Of a stretch of 64,000 nucleotides of DNA, positions 50,796 through 62,125 are shown piece by piece. The stretch's first letter is position 1, and every line of letters starts with the position of its first letter. Position numbers and translations under genes: made by a program. The stretch spans positions 5,394,001 through 5,458,000 of the forward strand of contig NEEC01000004.1 in NCBI GenBank assembly GCA_002189035.1, in the 5' to 3' direction. The notes below the pieces were generated by a model. It was not told the origin of the DNA. It did no database searches and worked only from the letters and a program-made list of their open reading frames with translations. The DNA comes from Utricularia gibba (taxonomy: Eukaryota; Streptophyta; Magnoliopsida; Lamiales; Lentibulariaceae).

Positions 50796-52151
50796 CCCTC
50801 ACAAGAGACTGGCCCCATGCTTGTGCTGATCCCTGCCCATCTCAATACCGCTACGAGGAATGCAATACCATAGCTGCAAATCCAGGTGCTGATCCCTGTC
50901 CATCTCAGACCGCTTGTTCTCCATCACCAAAACGTGTCATTATCCAGAAGTTAAAGCGTTTTGTTACCTTCTAATCAGTGATCAGTGGTGGGTCTTAGTT
51001 TGAGATAAGAGCAAGCCAGCTTACGTTCTCTAATTCAGCTTGTAGCTACGCAATGATGAAGCCCACTTGCAGCCCTTTTCCTCCATGTCTGCATAGGTGT
51101 GTTTTGCTCAGTTTATGGGATACCCTTTGTCACCCTCGAGGTACACTGTCGCACAAACTCGAGGGAGATGACAAGAAGAAAGAACCGTATCAGAAAGAAG
51201 ATGCAACAGTTGCAGAGCCCGTATCAGTGCTACTTCCAGGAAGTACCAACTGCTGTCACGTAGATGAATCATCCTTTTGAGCCGCTGGGGGCCATGAGGT
51301 TGCTTGCCTCTCCTCCCATGTGCACTACTTGATGAAGGCAGGGTCTTGTCCATGAGTCCAACATCTAATGTGACCTTTTTTTATCCCTCTGATCACGGCG
51401 AAGTAGTCTCCAATCTGAATGATTTTCAACTTAGAAAAAAAATTCATAAAATTTAAACTAACAATCAAAGAATTTGCTTAAACTAATTTTTTTTATTCTA
51501 ATAATGTGGGTTCCGGAGTTCGTGGATTCCGCTCAGGAGTTAAAAATGTGGGGGACCGTGAACTGTCCAAGCGTCGACCTGGAGTAAAAGCTTTGACTGT
51601 AGCATTTTTCTCAGCCATAAATAATATTAATTAATATTACTACTATTTTTTATCATAAAAATACTTAACTTCAATTTCATTCAATTATTCAATTTATAAG
51701 TCGTCTGTATTTTAAATAGTATCAGATTGCAAATTACTAGTATTAATATTAGGAAATGTACTTTTTTTAATACGTAGTAATCAGCAGCGTCATTGGTTGA
51801 TATTGTTGTGCGACTGCAGGGCAGAATTTGAATTCAATTGTGCACTGCGGGGACCGATTTAATGGCTTGAAAATGGAACGAAGCGGTTAATCTTTCAAAG
51901 TGACAATTTGATATTTTGATTCTGAATCAAGAATTTGTGGGCGTGAGAGCGTCGAGGCTGGTAAAACGAGACGTGGCGGAGTATCATGCACTGGACATAT
52001 TCCGTACCCTACGTAATGGCCCACGCAGACGAAGGCGCCCCCACGAATATTCCTTCGGAGATGCTGTTCCCTAACAACGTGCTCTCCCTCTCTATATAAC
52101 GGGGTTTATCCCTCTGAATCCGACGAATCGAATAGACGATCCAGAAATCAA
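50796..52151. other. intergenic region upstream of PPCK
   Basis: 3' sequence of the IPUT1 remnant, then AT-rich DNA and the PPCK promoter. No gene supported. Confidence 0.45.
52093..52099 (+). promoter_or_regulatory. TATA box of PPCK
   Basis: TATATAA lies 52 bp upstream of the ATG, after a CT-rich run. Confidence 0.6.
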
Positions 52152-53053
52152 ATGCTCGACTGCGGAACCCTAGAGAAGGACTACAGACTGTGCGAAGAGC
52201 TCGGCCGCGGTCGCTTCGGCGTCGTCTACCGGTGCTACTCCTTCGCGGCCGAAGATTTCTTCGCCTGCAAGTCTATCCACAAGCCTTCGCTCTCATCGGA
52301 TCCCGTCGATCGCCAGTGCGTCGACACGGAGCCTAAGATCTTGAGTTTGCTCACAGGTTGCCCGAATGTTCTGAACCTCCATGCCTTGTATGAGAACGAC
52401 GAGTACGTTCACATAGTCACAGATCTCTGCGACGGAGGCGATTTGTACGATCGTCTCTCCTGCGGCGAGCGCTTCTCCGAGGCCGAAGCCGCCGCGGTTT
52501 TCAAGCAAGTGATGGTCGCAATTGCTTGTTGCCACCGTCTAGGAGTGGCGCACCGGGATATCAAACCGGATAATATCTTGTTTGATTCCAGGGGAAGGGT
52601 GAAATTAGGTGATTTCGGATCCGCGGAACTGTTTGGTGTTACGGAGATAACTGGAATCGTAGGAACGCCGTACTACGTGGCTCCCGAGGTGTTGATGGGA
52701 TACGAATACAACGAGAAAGTTGATGTTTGGAGTGCCGGCGTGATTTTGTACATTATGCTCGCCGGTGTTGCTCCTTTTTACGGAGAGGGGCCGGCGGAGA
52801 TATTCCAGGATGTTCTCCGTGGAACTCTGAGATTTCCACCAAAGATTTTCAGATCTGTATCGCCTGAGGCTAAGGATCTGTTGAGAAAAATGATCTGTAG
52901 AGACGTATCCCGTAGACTCTCTGCAGAGCAAGTTCTCAGTAAGTGTTCAGTTCTTCAATTCTCTTCCTCCATGTCTGCTGTCCTCTGTTCTCAAAACTTG
53001 GAGCTCAATTTTCAGGGCATCCATGGCTGACATCAATGCCCCAAGCAGCATAA
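52152..53053 (+). CDS. PPCK: phosphoenolpyruvate carboxylase kinase (PPCK)
   Basis: Exons 52152-52938 and 53016-53053 give 274 residues, essentially a bare Ser/Thr kinase domain, as expected for this family. Landmarks: Gly loop LGRGRFGVVY, Lys in FFACKSI, HRDIKPDN catalytic loop, DFG in KLGDFGSA, and VGTPYYVAPEVLMGY, which is the PPCK/CDPK-type activation segment. No autoinhibitory region or EF hands follow, separating it from CDPKs. The small second exon (RHPWLTSMPQAA) is the conserved PPCK arrangement. PPCK phosphorylates an N-terminal Ser of PEP carboxylase in the cytosol and relieves malate inhibition; activity is set mainly by transcription and turnover, in C4/CAM plants by light or clock. 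Sequence alone does not show a CAM role. Confidence 0.9.
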
Positions 53054-53810
53054 AGCAAGTGGATATTATCCGGAAGCAAATGAAACAACAACAACCAACC
53101 AACACGTGGAGCAGGACGCGTCTGGGGAGGAATCGTGTGAAGGAAGACAGGAACGAGCTCTGAGTCGCTGGGGTGGGTCTGCTTTCGGATGTACGGTCGA
53201 GATCATGTTTTGCCGATGGGAAAATAAATAAATAATAGTAAAAATAGGCGTTGGGTACGGTAGTATAGTTTCCTTCCGTCTCATCATGCTTTTTTTTTTC
53301 ATACTGACGTTCAACCCAGCATATGGAGTGTGTTTTAAAGCTTGATGTGTGTGTTTTGAATAATTATGATATATTAATTATGGGGGAAAAAGGTCGTTAT
53401 ATAATTGCAACGACTTATGTAAACATAGGGGCCCACTTCGCCCGTACTTCAGATGTTTCTAGAATTAGGCGGTTCGAACGTTAACACGAACTGACACCTC
53501 TAAACCAGGACTTTTTACGTTTTGAATTTTCAAAAGGATCCACCATTGAATGTTGAATATTGATAGTAGTAGAGAGCTAGTGAGCGTACACATTACTATT
53601 TCTTATTCCCTAGTGGGCTGGGAGGTGAACACCGAGAGGAGACATGAACATGGGCTGGATCGCGTGGGCCTGTGGAGAGTATGTTCATGGGCCGACTATA
53701 ACCTTTATACTGATATATTTTTTGAGCAGGGGGTTCAACAACTGGTTGATATTTCCCACGCACCGTTGTGATCAGATAACGTTTTTAGTACACTCCGCCG
53801 GCGTTTAACC
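53054..53810. other. intergenic region between PPCK and RAF1
   Basis: PPCK 3' region followed by the RAF1 promoter. No gene seen. Confidence 0.45.
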
Positions 53811-55130
53811 ATGCTCGCCATCACCCCCCATATCTACCACCGTGCGCCGCCGTTAACGAGGTTCAAGCCGCCCAAGGTATTCTACGTATCAGCCCTCATT
53901 ATTCCTCCTTCCTCCTCCTCCTCCGCGTCTACGCAGAAGCAACAGCAGCAACTATATCAGCCTTTCCGGCGGCCGGCTCAACCTCTGCCCACCCGCTTCC
54001 GCTCCCTCGACACCAATGAAAAGATCGAGATTCTCGCCAGTAGATTAGGATCCTGGTTCGATTACGCTCCTGTGATTCCGTTGCTTCTTCAAGAAGGATT
54101 CATTTCAACCGCAATCGAAGAATTGACCGGAATCCCATCCGTCGAGCAGAACCGACTCGTCGTCGCGGCTCAGGTGCGCGAATCTCTAATTGAATTGGTC
54201 GAAGACGAAATCGTTTCGTTTTTTGACTCCCCTGGGTCGCCTGATATTCTGTACGAAATCCGAATCCTCAACACACCACAGCGCGCCGCCGCCGCGCGCT
54301 TCATTATATCGAATGAGTTCGAAGGGAAGCAATCTGCTGAATTGGCAAAATCGATGAAAGATTTCCCGCGAAGGTATGGTGACAGAGGGTGGGAGTGCTT
54401 TGATGCGGATTTGCCAGGTGATTGCTTGGCGTTCATGTATTACAGACAGGCCCAGGAGTACAAATCGGCGTCTTCGCTGGAGCTTAGCAAGGCAGCTCTG
54501 GAGAAAGCGTTGAAGGTGGTAGGCAGCGACAGAGCAAGGGAGAAAGTGATGGACGATTTGCTGGGTAGAGATGGGGGAGGGACGAACGACTTTGGCTCGG
54601 CTGATTCAGTGAGAGTTCCGATAGTTAGAATGGCCTACGGAGAGGTTGCAGAATCAAGCATAGTGGTAGTTTTTCCAGTCTGCCGGGCGGAGATGAGAGA
54701 GCTTGAGGTTGAGGATGCACCGTGGGAATGTGGAATGGGAGGGGAGTTTGGTGTGGTACAGGCAGAGAAGGGGTGGAGCCGTTGGGTGGTGCTGCCTGGG
54801 TGGGCGCCAGTAGCCGACTTGAAGAGAGGGGGTGTAGCCATAGCCTTTCCAAATGCCAGAGGAGTTCTGCCATGGAGGAACAGGAAGAGAGGTTTGGGTG
54901 AGGAGATTCTAGTTGTAGCAGATAGGAGCAGGAAAGAAGTGGAACTGGATGATCAGTTTTACCTGGTGGTGAGCAGCGGCAGCGTTGCTGGAGAAGCTCT
55001 GAAAGTCGAGAGAGGAGCAAAACTGAAGGAAATGGGAGTCAAGGTGAGCCTTGGCACTGTAGTTCTGGTTGTTCGGCCACCAAGAGAGGAACTGGATGAA
55101 CAAATAAGCACCATTGAAGACTGGGAATGA
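53811..55130 (+). CDS. RAF1: Rubisco accumulation factor 1 (RAF1), chloroplastic
   Basis: Intronless, 439 residues. N-terminal Ser/Gln-rich stretch (about residues 1-60) acts as transit peptide. The alpha domain follows (FDYAPVIPLLLQEGF; TAIEELTGIPSVEQN; YEIRILNTPQRAAAARFI), then a flexible linker with DDLLGRDGGG, and the beta dimerisation domain (VRVPIVRMAYGEVAESSIVV; WSRWVVLPGWAPVADL; FYLVVSSGSVAGEAL). RAF1 is a dimeric stromal chaperone that clamps RbcL dimers and assembles the L8 core before RbcS binds. The frame is intact with no unusual residues noted. It lies 757 bp after PPCK in the same orientation. Confidence 0.93.
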   Translation: MLAITPHIYHRAPPLTRFKPPKVFYVSALIIPPSSSSSASTQKQQQQLYQPFRRPAQPLPTRFRSLDTNEKIEILASRLGSWFDYAPVIPLLLQEGFISTAIEELTGIPSVEQNRLVVAAQVRESLIELVEDEIVSFFDSPGSPDILYEIRILNTPQRAAAARFIISNEFEGKQSAELAKSMKDFPRRYGDRGWECFDADLPGDCLAFMYYRQAQEYKSASSLELSKAALEKALKVVGSDRAREKVMDDLLGRDGGGTNDFGSADSVRVPIVRMAYGEVAESSIVVVFPVCRAEMRELEVEDAPWECGMGGEFGVVQAEKGWSRWVVLPGWAPVADLKRGGVAIAFPNARGVLPWRNRKRGLGEEILVVADRSRKEVELDDQFYLVVSSGSVAGEALKVERGAKLKEMGVKVSLGTVVLVVRPPREELDEQISTIEDWE

Positions 55131-55726
55131 AACCCTGAGCCACCCTCCATTAACAACTGCAAATGACTCTATGGTAACGTTTGTAATACCACACAACTGC
55201 TTTATCCATCACTCAAGCATTGCAGACAAACATTCAGTGGAATTAACCAAGCCATTGTCAACATTCCCCTTCGCCACCGGCTTCAACAGACTGCAAAGAA
55301 GGCAAGACATCAACCCCATTTCTCTTAAAAAAAAAACCAAATATAGCCTGTTGAAGCCCCAACCAAATTAGAATTCAGAGGCATATCTCGATTTACCATT
55401 CTGACCTCCTGAAACTGCCATCTCCCAAAGAGAGGAGAGCTAACTTACGGTACCCTTAGCTTGTAATTTGAATTTGTGAATTTAATTAATAATAACTGTT
55501 GTAGACAGGGTTGCATGACTTCATTTGCCAATCTCCTTGAATCTTGATCCATCGACTGACTCCTTCAGAGCAGTTGTTGTTTTTCTCCTCCATAAAGAAG
55601 ATGAATATGGAGGAAGGGTATCTTTTCTCTACATGAGCAAGAGACGGGCGTCGATCAGCATACGTGTGTTGGGAACACTGAGCAAGACATCTTCGCCGTC
55701 GCTGTTCCTTTTTTCTTGCGAGAAAT
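55131..55726. other. spacer between RAF1 and AHL genes
   Basis: RAF1 3' region and AHL leader; nothing else recognised. Confidence 0.4.
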
Positions 55727-56528
55727 ATGTCGGACTGGCGGTGGACCACCGGAGTTGAGCCACCTTCTTCCTCGTCAAACACCGATCCAGGCATATCCAT
55801 GACCCAAGTTCTCGGGGCTGGGAACCCCCCCTTCTCTTCAACCATCATCAGGAACCAAGAAGAAGAAACAGGGGATCCAAGAAGAAGTCCCAAACGGTTG
55901 AAGAGGAAGGAGACAGGGGACGATGACAGAGACAACAGCGAGGACCCGAAAATGGGAACCACGTTCCGCGGTGAAGGGCGGCTGCCGGGATCCAACAACA
56001 AGCCCAAACCACCGATTTCCGACCCGAGGGACATCCACAACGTGCTCTGCGGCCACTTTTTGGACTTCGCCCCCGGAACAGACATCTTTGAATCAATATC
56101 ACAGTACGCTAGAAGAATACAAAAGGGCGTTCATGTTCTCAGCGCCCACGGAACAATCTCCTATATTGCAATCCATCAGATATCGCCTCCTGGCACCGTC
56201 CGGACTTTTCGAGGCCTTTATGATATCCTTTCACTCACCGGAACTTTTCTTCCGCATTATGCTACAGGTTGTATATTTAAAACGCTAACCGTTTCGCATG
56301 ACGTTGCTTTTCACATCCCTTTCTTTTATAGGTTGCTATCCCGACTTGACTGCGCAATTGGCAGCCGGACAGGGCACGGTGGTGGGCGGCAGAGTGCTGG
56401 CACCTCTGATAGCAGGTGGACCAGTCAGGGTGATCGCTTCAGCGTTTGCCAAAGTCACCTACGAGCGTCTTCCGATGGAGAACCCACCGCACTTGGAACC
56501 TACGAGCAGTATGCAGAATCCCAGATAA
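55727..56528 (+). CDS. AHL (AT-hook nuclear-localized) family protein with altered AT-hook
   Basis: Exons 55727-56267 and 56332-56528 join in frame for 245 residues. A basic stretch ([13 protein letters not shown]) may serve nuclear import. At the place of the AT-hook the sequence is [17 protein letters not shown], where the family has RGRP-PGSKNKPKPP: the RGRP core is gone but the flanking KPKPPI is kept. The PPC/DUF296 domain follows ([60 protein letters not shown]). In AHLs the hook binds AT-rich minor groove and the PPC domain forms trimers and recruits partners. The intron within the PPC domain points to the intron-containing clade. The protein is short and divergent, but the frame is intact. 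Confidence 0.85.
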
Positions 56529-57453
56529 GCAAGGAATCCATTCCATGAGACCATTTCCACAATTAATTCCACCCCTGGCTCAAAACCATTCTGAACAGCA
56601 GCAAGAAAATCGACCTTTCTCCTTGTCAAACAAGCCACCGCTTGAAAGAATAACACCATTGGGTTGCAAATCTCTATGATGGCAAAACTTAGCATCATGA
56701 TCGGAGCGTTCATCAGTGAATCAAAACGGCATCTAGGTGTGGTGTGCTGCAATTAAAAACTCAAGCATACTCCAAAGGGGCCAATCCATTCCCAGCTGAC
56801 CTGCAAATTGATTTATTACAAATGCCAACCCCATTAGATACGAATAAGTTCGTTGTAAAACTACTATACAGTTATTTTGAGTAAAAGAAAAAGGAAATCA
56901 TGTAAGAATGACATATGCATTGCAATGAAAAAAGATGAAAAATTTCTCATTGGTGCTTATTGGATTTCCATTGAACCATTTTGTCAAACACCTGATATAC
57001 AAAGAAGCTCATGATGAATGATCTCAAATTTTATTGTTGATCATCCAAGCCAAACCTGCAAATCAGAAGATATACAACAACAATTAGCACCACTAAATCT
57101 AAATCAAAATTCCCCCAGGGGAAAGAGGAGCATTCATGGAACATTTTCCTTTCATACTAAAGAAAGAGGGTCAAACATATACATTTTTGGATTTGGAACT
57201 CCATTCTTTTCCCATTCATTCATAAAAATGGGGATCAGTTCTGTGAACAGTGAAGGTTGAAGGGGACCGGCGTTAAGAAATTCCAAGTAAATGCAGCGCA
57301 GTCAGTCTATCGACCAACCACACCCCGGCCGCCAATTCACTGACTATTTCCACGCACGCTTTGCCGCCCCTCGAGTGATCTCTCTCTATATTTTCCTTCG
57401 CACACATCTACACCTGCATTTTGTAGGACTACCACCAGAGCACTCGATCGTTC
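56529..57453. other. spacer between AHL and small secreted peptide gene
   Basis: No recognised gene. The right end has the CT-rich leader and a TATATTTT element near 57385 of the next gene. Confidence 0.4.
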
Positions 57454-57681
57454 ATGGCCGCTGCGATTCCTAAGCCATGCCTCCTTCTACTCACATTTCT
57501 CGCGATATCGGCGTCGGAGTCAAACTCCGCAGCCATGCGCCGTGGCGAATTGCCTCTACACGTGGACAAAACCCTCCTTATGCAAGTTCTTCCTAGGGGT
57601 TCGGTGCCCGCGTCAATCTCCAATCCTTGCACCTTCATCCCCCGCCGGAAACCGCCCACCGTGCCACGTCCGCCGTGCTAA
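57454..57681 (+). CDS. small secreted peptide, unknown function
   Basis: Intronless, 75 residues from a clear ATG. Residues 1 to about 25 (KPCLLLLTFLAISASESNSA) form a signal peptide. The mature part contains RRGELPLHVDKTLLMQVLPRG, then SVPASISNPCTFIPRRKPP and ends PRPPC. The combination LPRGSVP ... NPCTFIP with a basic, Pro-rich end recalls short plant peptide precursors with a conserved C-terminal box, but I do not recognise a named family. Two Cys remain after the signal peptide, so a single disulfide is possible. A TATA-like element and short leader lie upstream. Could be a hormone-type precursor or a cell-wall peptide. Confidence 0.6.
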   Translation: MAAAIPKPCLLLLTFLAISASESNSAAMRRGELPLHVDKTLLMQVLPRGSVPASISNPCTFIPRRKPPTVPRPPC

Positions 57682-59492
57682 CCGCCTTCCGCCTTCCTGC
57701 GGGGGTGCCCAGAAGAAATTCCCCCGGACTTGAGTTGGCCGACTGTCTACTCTCCTAAACCTTCATTTACATTTGTTTTATTTTTTAATAATCGTAAATG
57801 AAATTACACGCGCAACGCCTTTTTTTGTCGGATCGAAGTTAAATGGGCTGCCACAGTTTGGGCCTACCATCATGGGCTTTCTCCACGTGTAACCCAAGAT
57901 ATATATTTGTCCTTTTTCTTAATTTTTGAAAAGCAAAAATTGTGGGAAATGCAATATATTGAGTTTGTGTGTAGCAGAATTGAGAGAGGGGTGGGCAGAA
58001 GGCATGACATGGATTTTAAAGCTAGTTCCATCGCACTCACACGTTGATGTGATGGATAACATCAATCAAAAGTGGATTCAATTCATGCTATGCTCTGTCT
58101 ATTTAAATTTGTAATAAAATTGTATTTTTTTTAAAAAAATATTGTGAGGAGAGCGACCGTCCTTGTAGTAATTTGGACATGGGGGGTGCTGCTCCTTTTT
58201 TCATTCATATCCCAATCATTGAAGCTTTTTACCCGAACTCGGAAGCGAAGCGACAAGAGTAATTAAAGAGTGGTACTGGTACGGCTCTGCCTGCCACTTG
58301 CCAATGCAAGAGAAGAGATGAGATGAGGTGAGATGATTGACACACAGAAAAGAAAGAAGATTCTGCCGATGACCTTTATTTTTGCAGGCCACCACCTCCT
58401 CCTCCACGATGTTCCGACTCTGCTCTTTCCGCACACCCCCACAAGGAGTACTATCTCAGAGTGAATGCTCCCCTCCCCACCACTTTGTATTTATTTTCAG
58501 ATGTCATCATTCCAACTTGCCATACTTTAGATGCCTGTGGTTGTTGGAATTCACCCTGTGAAACTGAGGGTGATGTAGGACAGTCTAATGCAGTTGAAAT
58601 TTCACCCATATCAGGATTCACTGAATCATGTCGTTATGTTAGAACACCTACCATATACTCTTGTAGCAAATTTTGCCCACAGCTTATGCTTAAAATAAGG
58701 AGAGCTGGGTGGGGCGGGGCAAAGAGGGGGGGCATGGGACTCGGTCGGAGTAGGGACCGTGGGCTCAAAGTCCAAGGCACTGCGGTGTTTATCTTGGATT
58801 AAAATTTTTAGGGGGGTTGGTGCAGAGTTCGCAGACGCAATGCATCAGCTTTTTTTCTGTGGAGATTGCTCACAATTGCTAATAAAAAAATGGTTTCCTG
58901 CAACCACTGTCTCCTCTTGTCCTCCCCAGATTCGATTCTCTCTTCCTCCACTCGTTGATGCCGATCATTCACACCCAAGGTTTTTCTCTAATCCCGAGTC
59001 TGTTTTCAACCTCTTCACATTGGTAGTAAACATGAATCCATGGTATCATGTGTAATCAGTCATCCCGTGTGGAGTTCATAGAAAGAAAAAAAAAAAAAAA
59101 AACTCACAGGAGTAAGGACTATTGCTAAACAAAATTTACGAGTGATGTAGTTTCCCAGTTCGATCCCTCTCTTTACCTAAACAAAACTTCCTTTTAAAGG
59201 TGAAGACTTTTCTGAATTGTTCATAGTAATCCTACCATTGGTCATCAATATCTGCATGTATGAGATAAAGGGTGTTTTGTAGCATAAAAACAACAGGTTG
59301 AAGGGAAACTTTGGTTTCATTTGCAGAGCCATCTTATTGATAGATAGCTTTCACTGGTCAAAGTTATACAAATGGGGAAGGTGAGAGATATTTATCAGAG
59401 AGAGGGGGACTCAGTGTGTGTATTGTGTGTGTGAATTTTGGTGTATAAAAGGAGTGGTCTGCAACAGCACCTGATCCAGAAGCAGATGCAAG
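57682..59492. other. intergenic region upstream of GIF gene
   Basis: Nothing recognisable apart from low-complexity tracts (A-run near 59083-59101; GT-rich stretch near 59415-59432). Confidence 0.45.
59444..59450 (+). promoter_or_regulatory. TATA box of the GIF gene
   Basis: TATAAAA is 49 bp upstream of the first ATG, giving a leader of only about 20 nt. Confidence 0.5.
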
Positions 59493-60584
59493 ATGCAGAT
59501 GCAGCAGCCCAGGATTCCACCAACAGCAGCAGCAGCTTACTATCACACCAACAACATCACCACTGATCACATTCAGCAGGTTCTTCTTCTTCCTCTTCTT
59601 CTCCCTCTTTTTCCACCAGCTTTTCTTGTTTTCAGAAGACTTTTTTTGGTAGTATTCCTTCAAAAGAATACTTTACTGGTTTTCGATTGCTTTTTTTAAA
59701 AAAAAAAAATGTTTCTTTCTTATGAACAAGTTCCATGTCTCTTCATTAAGGATGTGTTCTCTTTCTGTTACTTTTTTTCTGACCTGCCCTCAAAATTTCA
59801 ACATTCCTTTTGTCACCCATAACTTTAAAATCTTCTCGGCTTATGACATCCATTGATCATGAAAGCTTAAAAAGAATAGGCAATGAACAGTAGAAAACAG
59901 GTAAGATCTTAATGCTTCAAAGGTGTTGCCTTGTGCAGTACCTAGATGAAAACAAGTCACTGATTCTCAAGATTGTGGAGAGCCAGAACTCTGGAAAGCT
60001 GAGTGAGTGTGCAGAGTAAGCTCTCAATCGTCTAGGGTTTTGTGGCTGAACTTGGTTTTTGAGAGAAGGGTTTGTGATAATTTTTGCCGTAGGAACCAGG
60101 CGAGGCTTCAAAGCAACTTGATGTACCTGGCCGCCATTGCTGACTCTCAACCTCACCTTCCTGCCATGCATTCTCAGGTATATTAATATTTTCAGGTACA
60201 CATCCTGTGGAGCCTTAACTCTCTCCCATTCCTGAGCAGTACGCGGGCGGTGGAATGTTGCAGCAGCCGGGCGCCCAATATCTGCAGCACCAGCAGGCGC
60301 AACAAATGGCTCCGCAGTCACTGATGGCGACCGCTCGCTCCTCCATGTTGTACGGGGAGCCGCCGTATCCGCCTTTGCAGCAGCAGCCGGTCCCTAGCCA
60401 GCTGGGAATGAACTCCGGTGGCAGCAATGGCCTGATGCTGCAAGGCGAGCCACTCTCCGGCGCTGGCGGGTTCCCTGATTTCGGCCGGGGCTTCCTCGGG
60501 ATGAAGCAGGAGTTCGTGAACGGGATGTCAATCGACGGCAGCGGCGACGGCGGTGAGAGCCTTTACCTAAAAACCGCGGACTAG
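59493..60584 (+). CDS. GIF: GRF-interacting factor (GIF/AN3, SSXT co-activator)
   Basis: Exons 59493-59579, 59939-60015, 60093-60177 and 60240-60584 join in frame to 197 residues. The SNH/SSXT domain spans residues 1 to about 75: MQMQQPRIPPTAAAAYYH, YLDENKSLILKIVESQNSGK, NQARLQSNLMYLAAIADSQP. The rest is Gln/Gly-rich (QHQQAQQMAPQ; PPLQQQPVPSQ), ending ESLYLKTAD. GIF proteins bind GRF transcription factors through SNH and recruit SWI/SNF remodellers to drive cell proliferation in leaves and flowers. Intron positions within SNH look conserved. The stop is 233 bp from the stop of the convergent membrane-protein gene. Confidence 0.92.
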
Positions 60585-60817
60585 CTGTTCGATGAAATTA
60601 CTGTTTGAAACACTGGTGCTGATTATGTTCTTAAGCTAGGAAACCCTCATCCTTAATGATGTATAAATCATTAGGACTTTTCCTTCATTGTCTACTTGGG
60701 TCGGATCCCATTATTGGGCCCGGCCTCCTAACCGGCCCATCATTATTACAAAATCGAAGCGTCCTCGTCAGCTTTTTTTTTCCTATTAAATAATAATAAT
60801 ATATTCAAAATGCATGA

Positions 60818-61834
60818 CTATACCAATACCACTTGCTCCTCCGACGGGAGTAGATCGGACCTGAGAGGAGCGAAATACGCAGACAGCAGAGCAGCCAACG
60901 AGGACTTGCCGATGATGCTCTCACTGCGATGCCCTTTGCAGACGAAGTAGGTGATGGTCTGGCCGACGAGGCCGAAGAGCGTAGAAGTCGAAAGCAAGAT
61001 CAAGCAAATCACACCAATTCCGATCCTCCTCCCAATTCCGGCACATCCGAAAGCCACAAGGAAGTTGAAAGCATGCTCTATCCCGAAGAGGCTGAGGCCT
61101 AAAATGAGGAACACCTCGCTTGCGATCCCCTTCGTCTTCCCCTTTGTCAGAATCTGGGTTTTAGTCACTGCGTTCACTCCACTGGTTTCCTCTAACACAG
61201 ACACCACACTTGCTAGATGCCAGAGTATGGTGATGTAAAAGTATCCTGATAAGTAGAGGAATGGGAATCCAAAGAGGAGGACTTTCCCCATGATGGGCTT
61301 CGACCAGAAGGGGACGACTCCCAGGATCAGAGCCACGAGGGCCACCATGTCATAAGCAAAAACAATGATGAAGCTCCGCAGAAAAGTATGTAGGAGGCGT
61401 TTCCCCACCTTGGGGACGACGTTCTTGCCCTTCACGAGGGGTATGTGGTATCCCGCATAGATACAAGCGACTGCGGAAATTGGGAAGAGGGCAAGGAGGA
61501 TGAAGAGCAGCCAGTGGGAAATTTTGAAGAAGATGAAAGCTGCCCATATTGTTGTCAACATGTTGGATATTCTTGTGTGGAGCTGAGTTCCTTGGGGAGC
61601 TGCATCAAGCATACACTGGTTATGGGCTATCTCCCTGAACATGATCTCACTTATCTCGATCTGTGCTAAGTAGAGAACGCAAAGAGGCAGGACAATGAAC
61701 AGTGAAATCTGTAAGAGAACACTTCTCCTGTGTAACACTACGGAGTCTATGATGCAGGCTTCGTGCTGTATGTCCAACAGACAAAGAAACAGAGTCTCTG
61801 GCTCGTCGCCTCCTTCCATACTCTCTAATGACAT
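60818..61834 (-). CDS. polytopic plant membrane protein, unknown function
   Basis: Intronless, 338 residues, ATG at 61834. About six hydrophobic helices: ISLFIVLPLCVLYLAQ, the WLLFILLALFPISAVACIY region, FIIVFAYDMVALVALILGV, VLLFGFPFLYLSGYFYITIL, AFNFLVAFGCAGIG, and GVICLILLSTSTLFGLVGQT. The N-terminus is cytosol-like and acidic. The sequence resembles a plant-specific family of uncharacterised multi-pass proteins (At4g19950/At5g44860 type); no transport motif is visible. Confidence 0.75.
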   Translation of the reverse strand: MSLESMEGGDEPETLFLCLLDIQHEACIIDSVVLHRRSVLLQISLFIVLPLCVLYLAQIEISEIMFREIAHNQCMLDAAPQGTQLHTRISNMLTTIWAAFIFFKISHWLLFILLALFPISAVACIYAGYHIPLVKGKNVVPKVGKRLLHTFLRSFIIVFAYDMVALVALILGVVPFWSKPIMGKVLLFGFPFLYLSGYFYITILWHLASVVSVLEETSGVNAVTKTQILTKGKTKGIASEVFLILGLSLFGIEHAFNFLVAFGCAGIGRRIGIGVICLILLSTSTLFGLVGQTITYFVCKGHRSESIIGKSSLAALLSAYFAPLRSDLLPSEEQVVLV

Positions 61835-62125
61835 CCAAAGAAGTGATTCTCCAGTTTAAAACGCAAAGTGCAGCGAAGCTGACTTCTTTTAAGGAGCATA
61901 AAGAGTAGCTAATTCTGTTGGCCATACCTCAGCTATAGAGCCTTACCCACGCTACTCTGAAATGTATGAGGCTATTGGATGACTACTCAATTATTACTCA
62001 TTTCAAGTCAACTGTTGTACACCAGTACACACTCCTACGCCCAAAAGAATTTTGGCCAACGAGAGAAGAGGTAAGCCATTCAACAGGCATGAACTCTGTA
62101 TTAAAGTTTACTTGTACATAGACAA

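Noticed and set aside
53460-53480. GGTTCGAAC as a tRNA T-loop
   Set aside because: No matching acceptor, D or anticodon arms around it.
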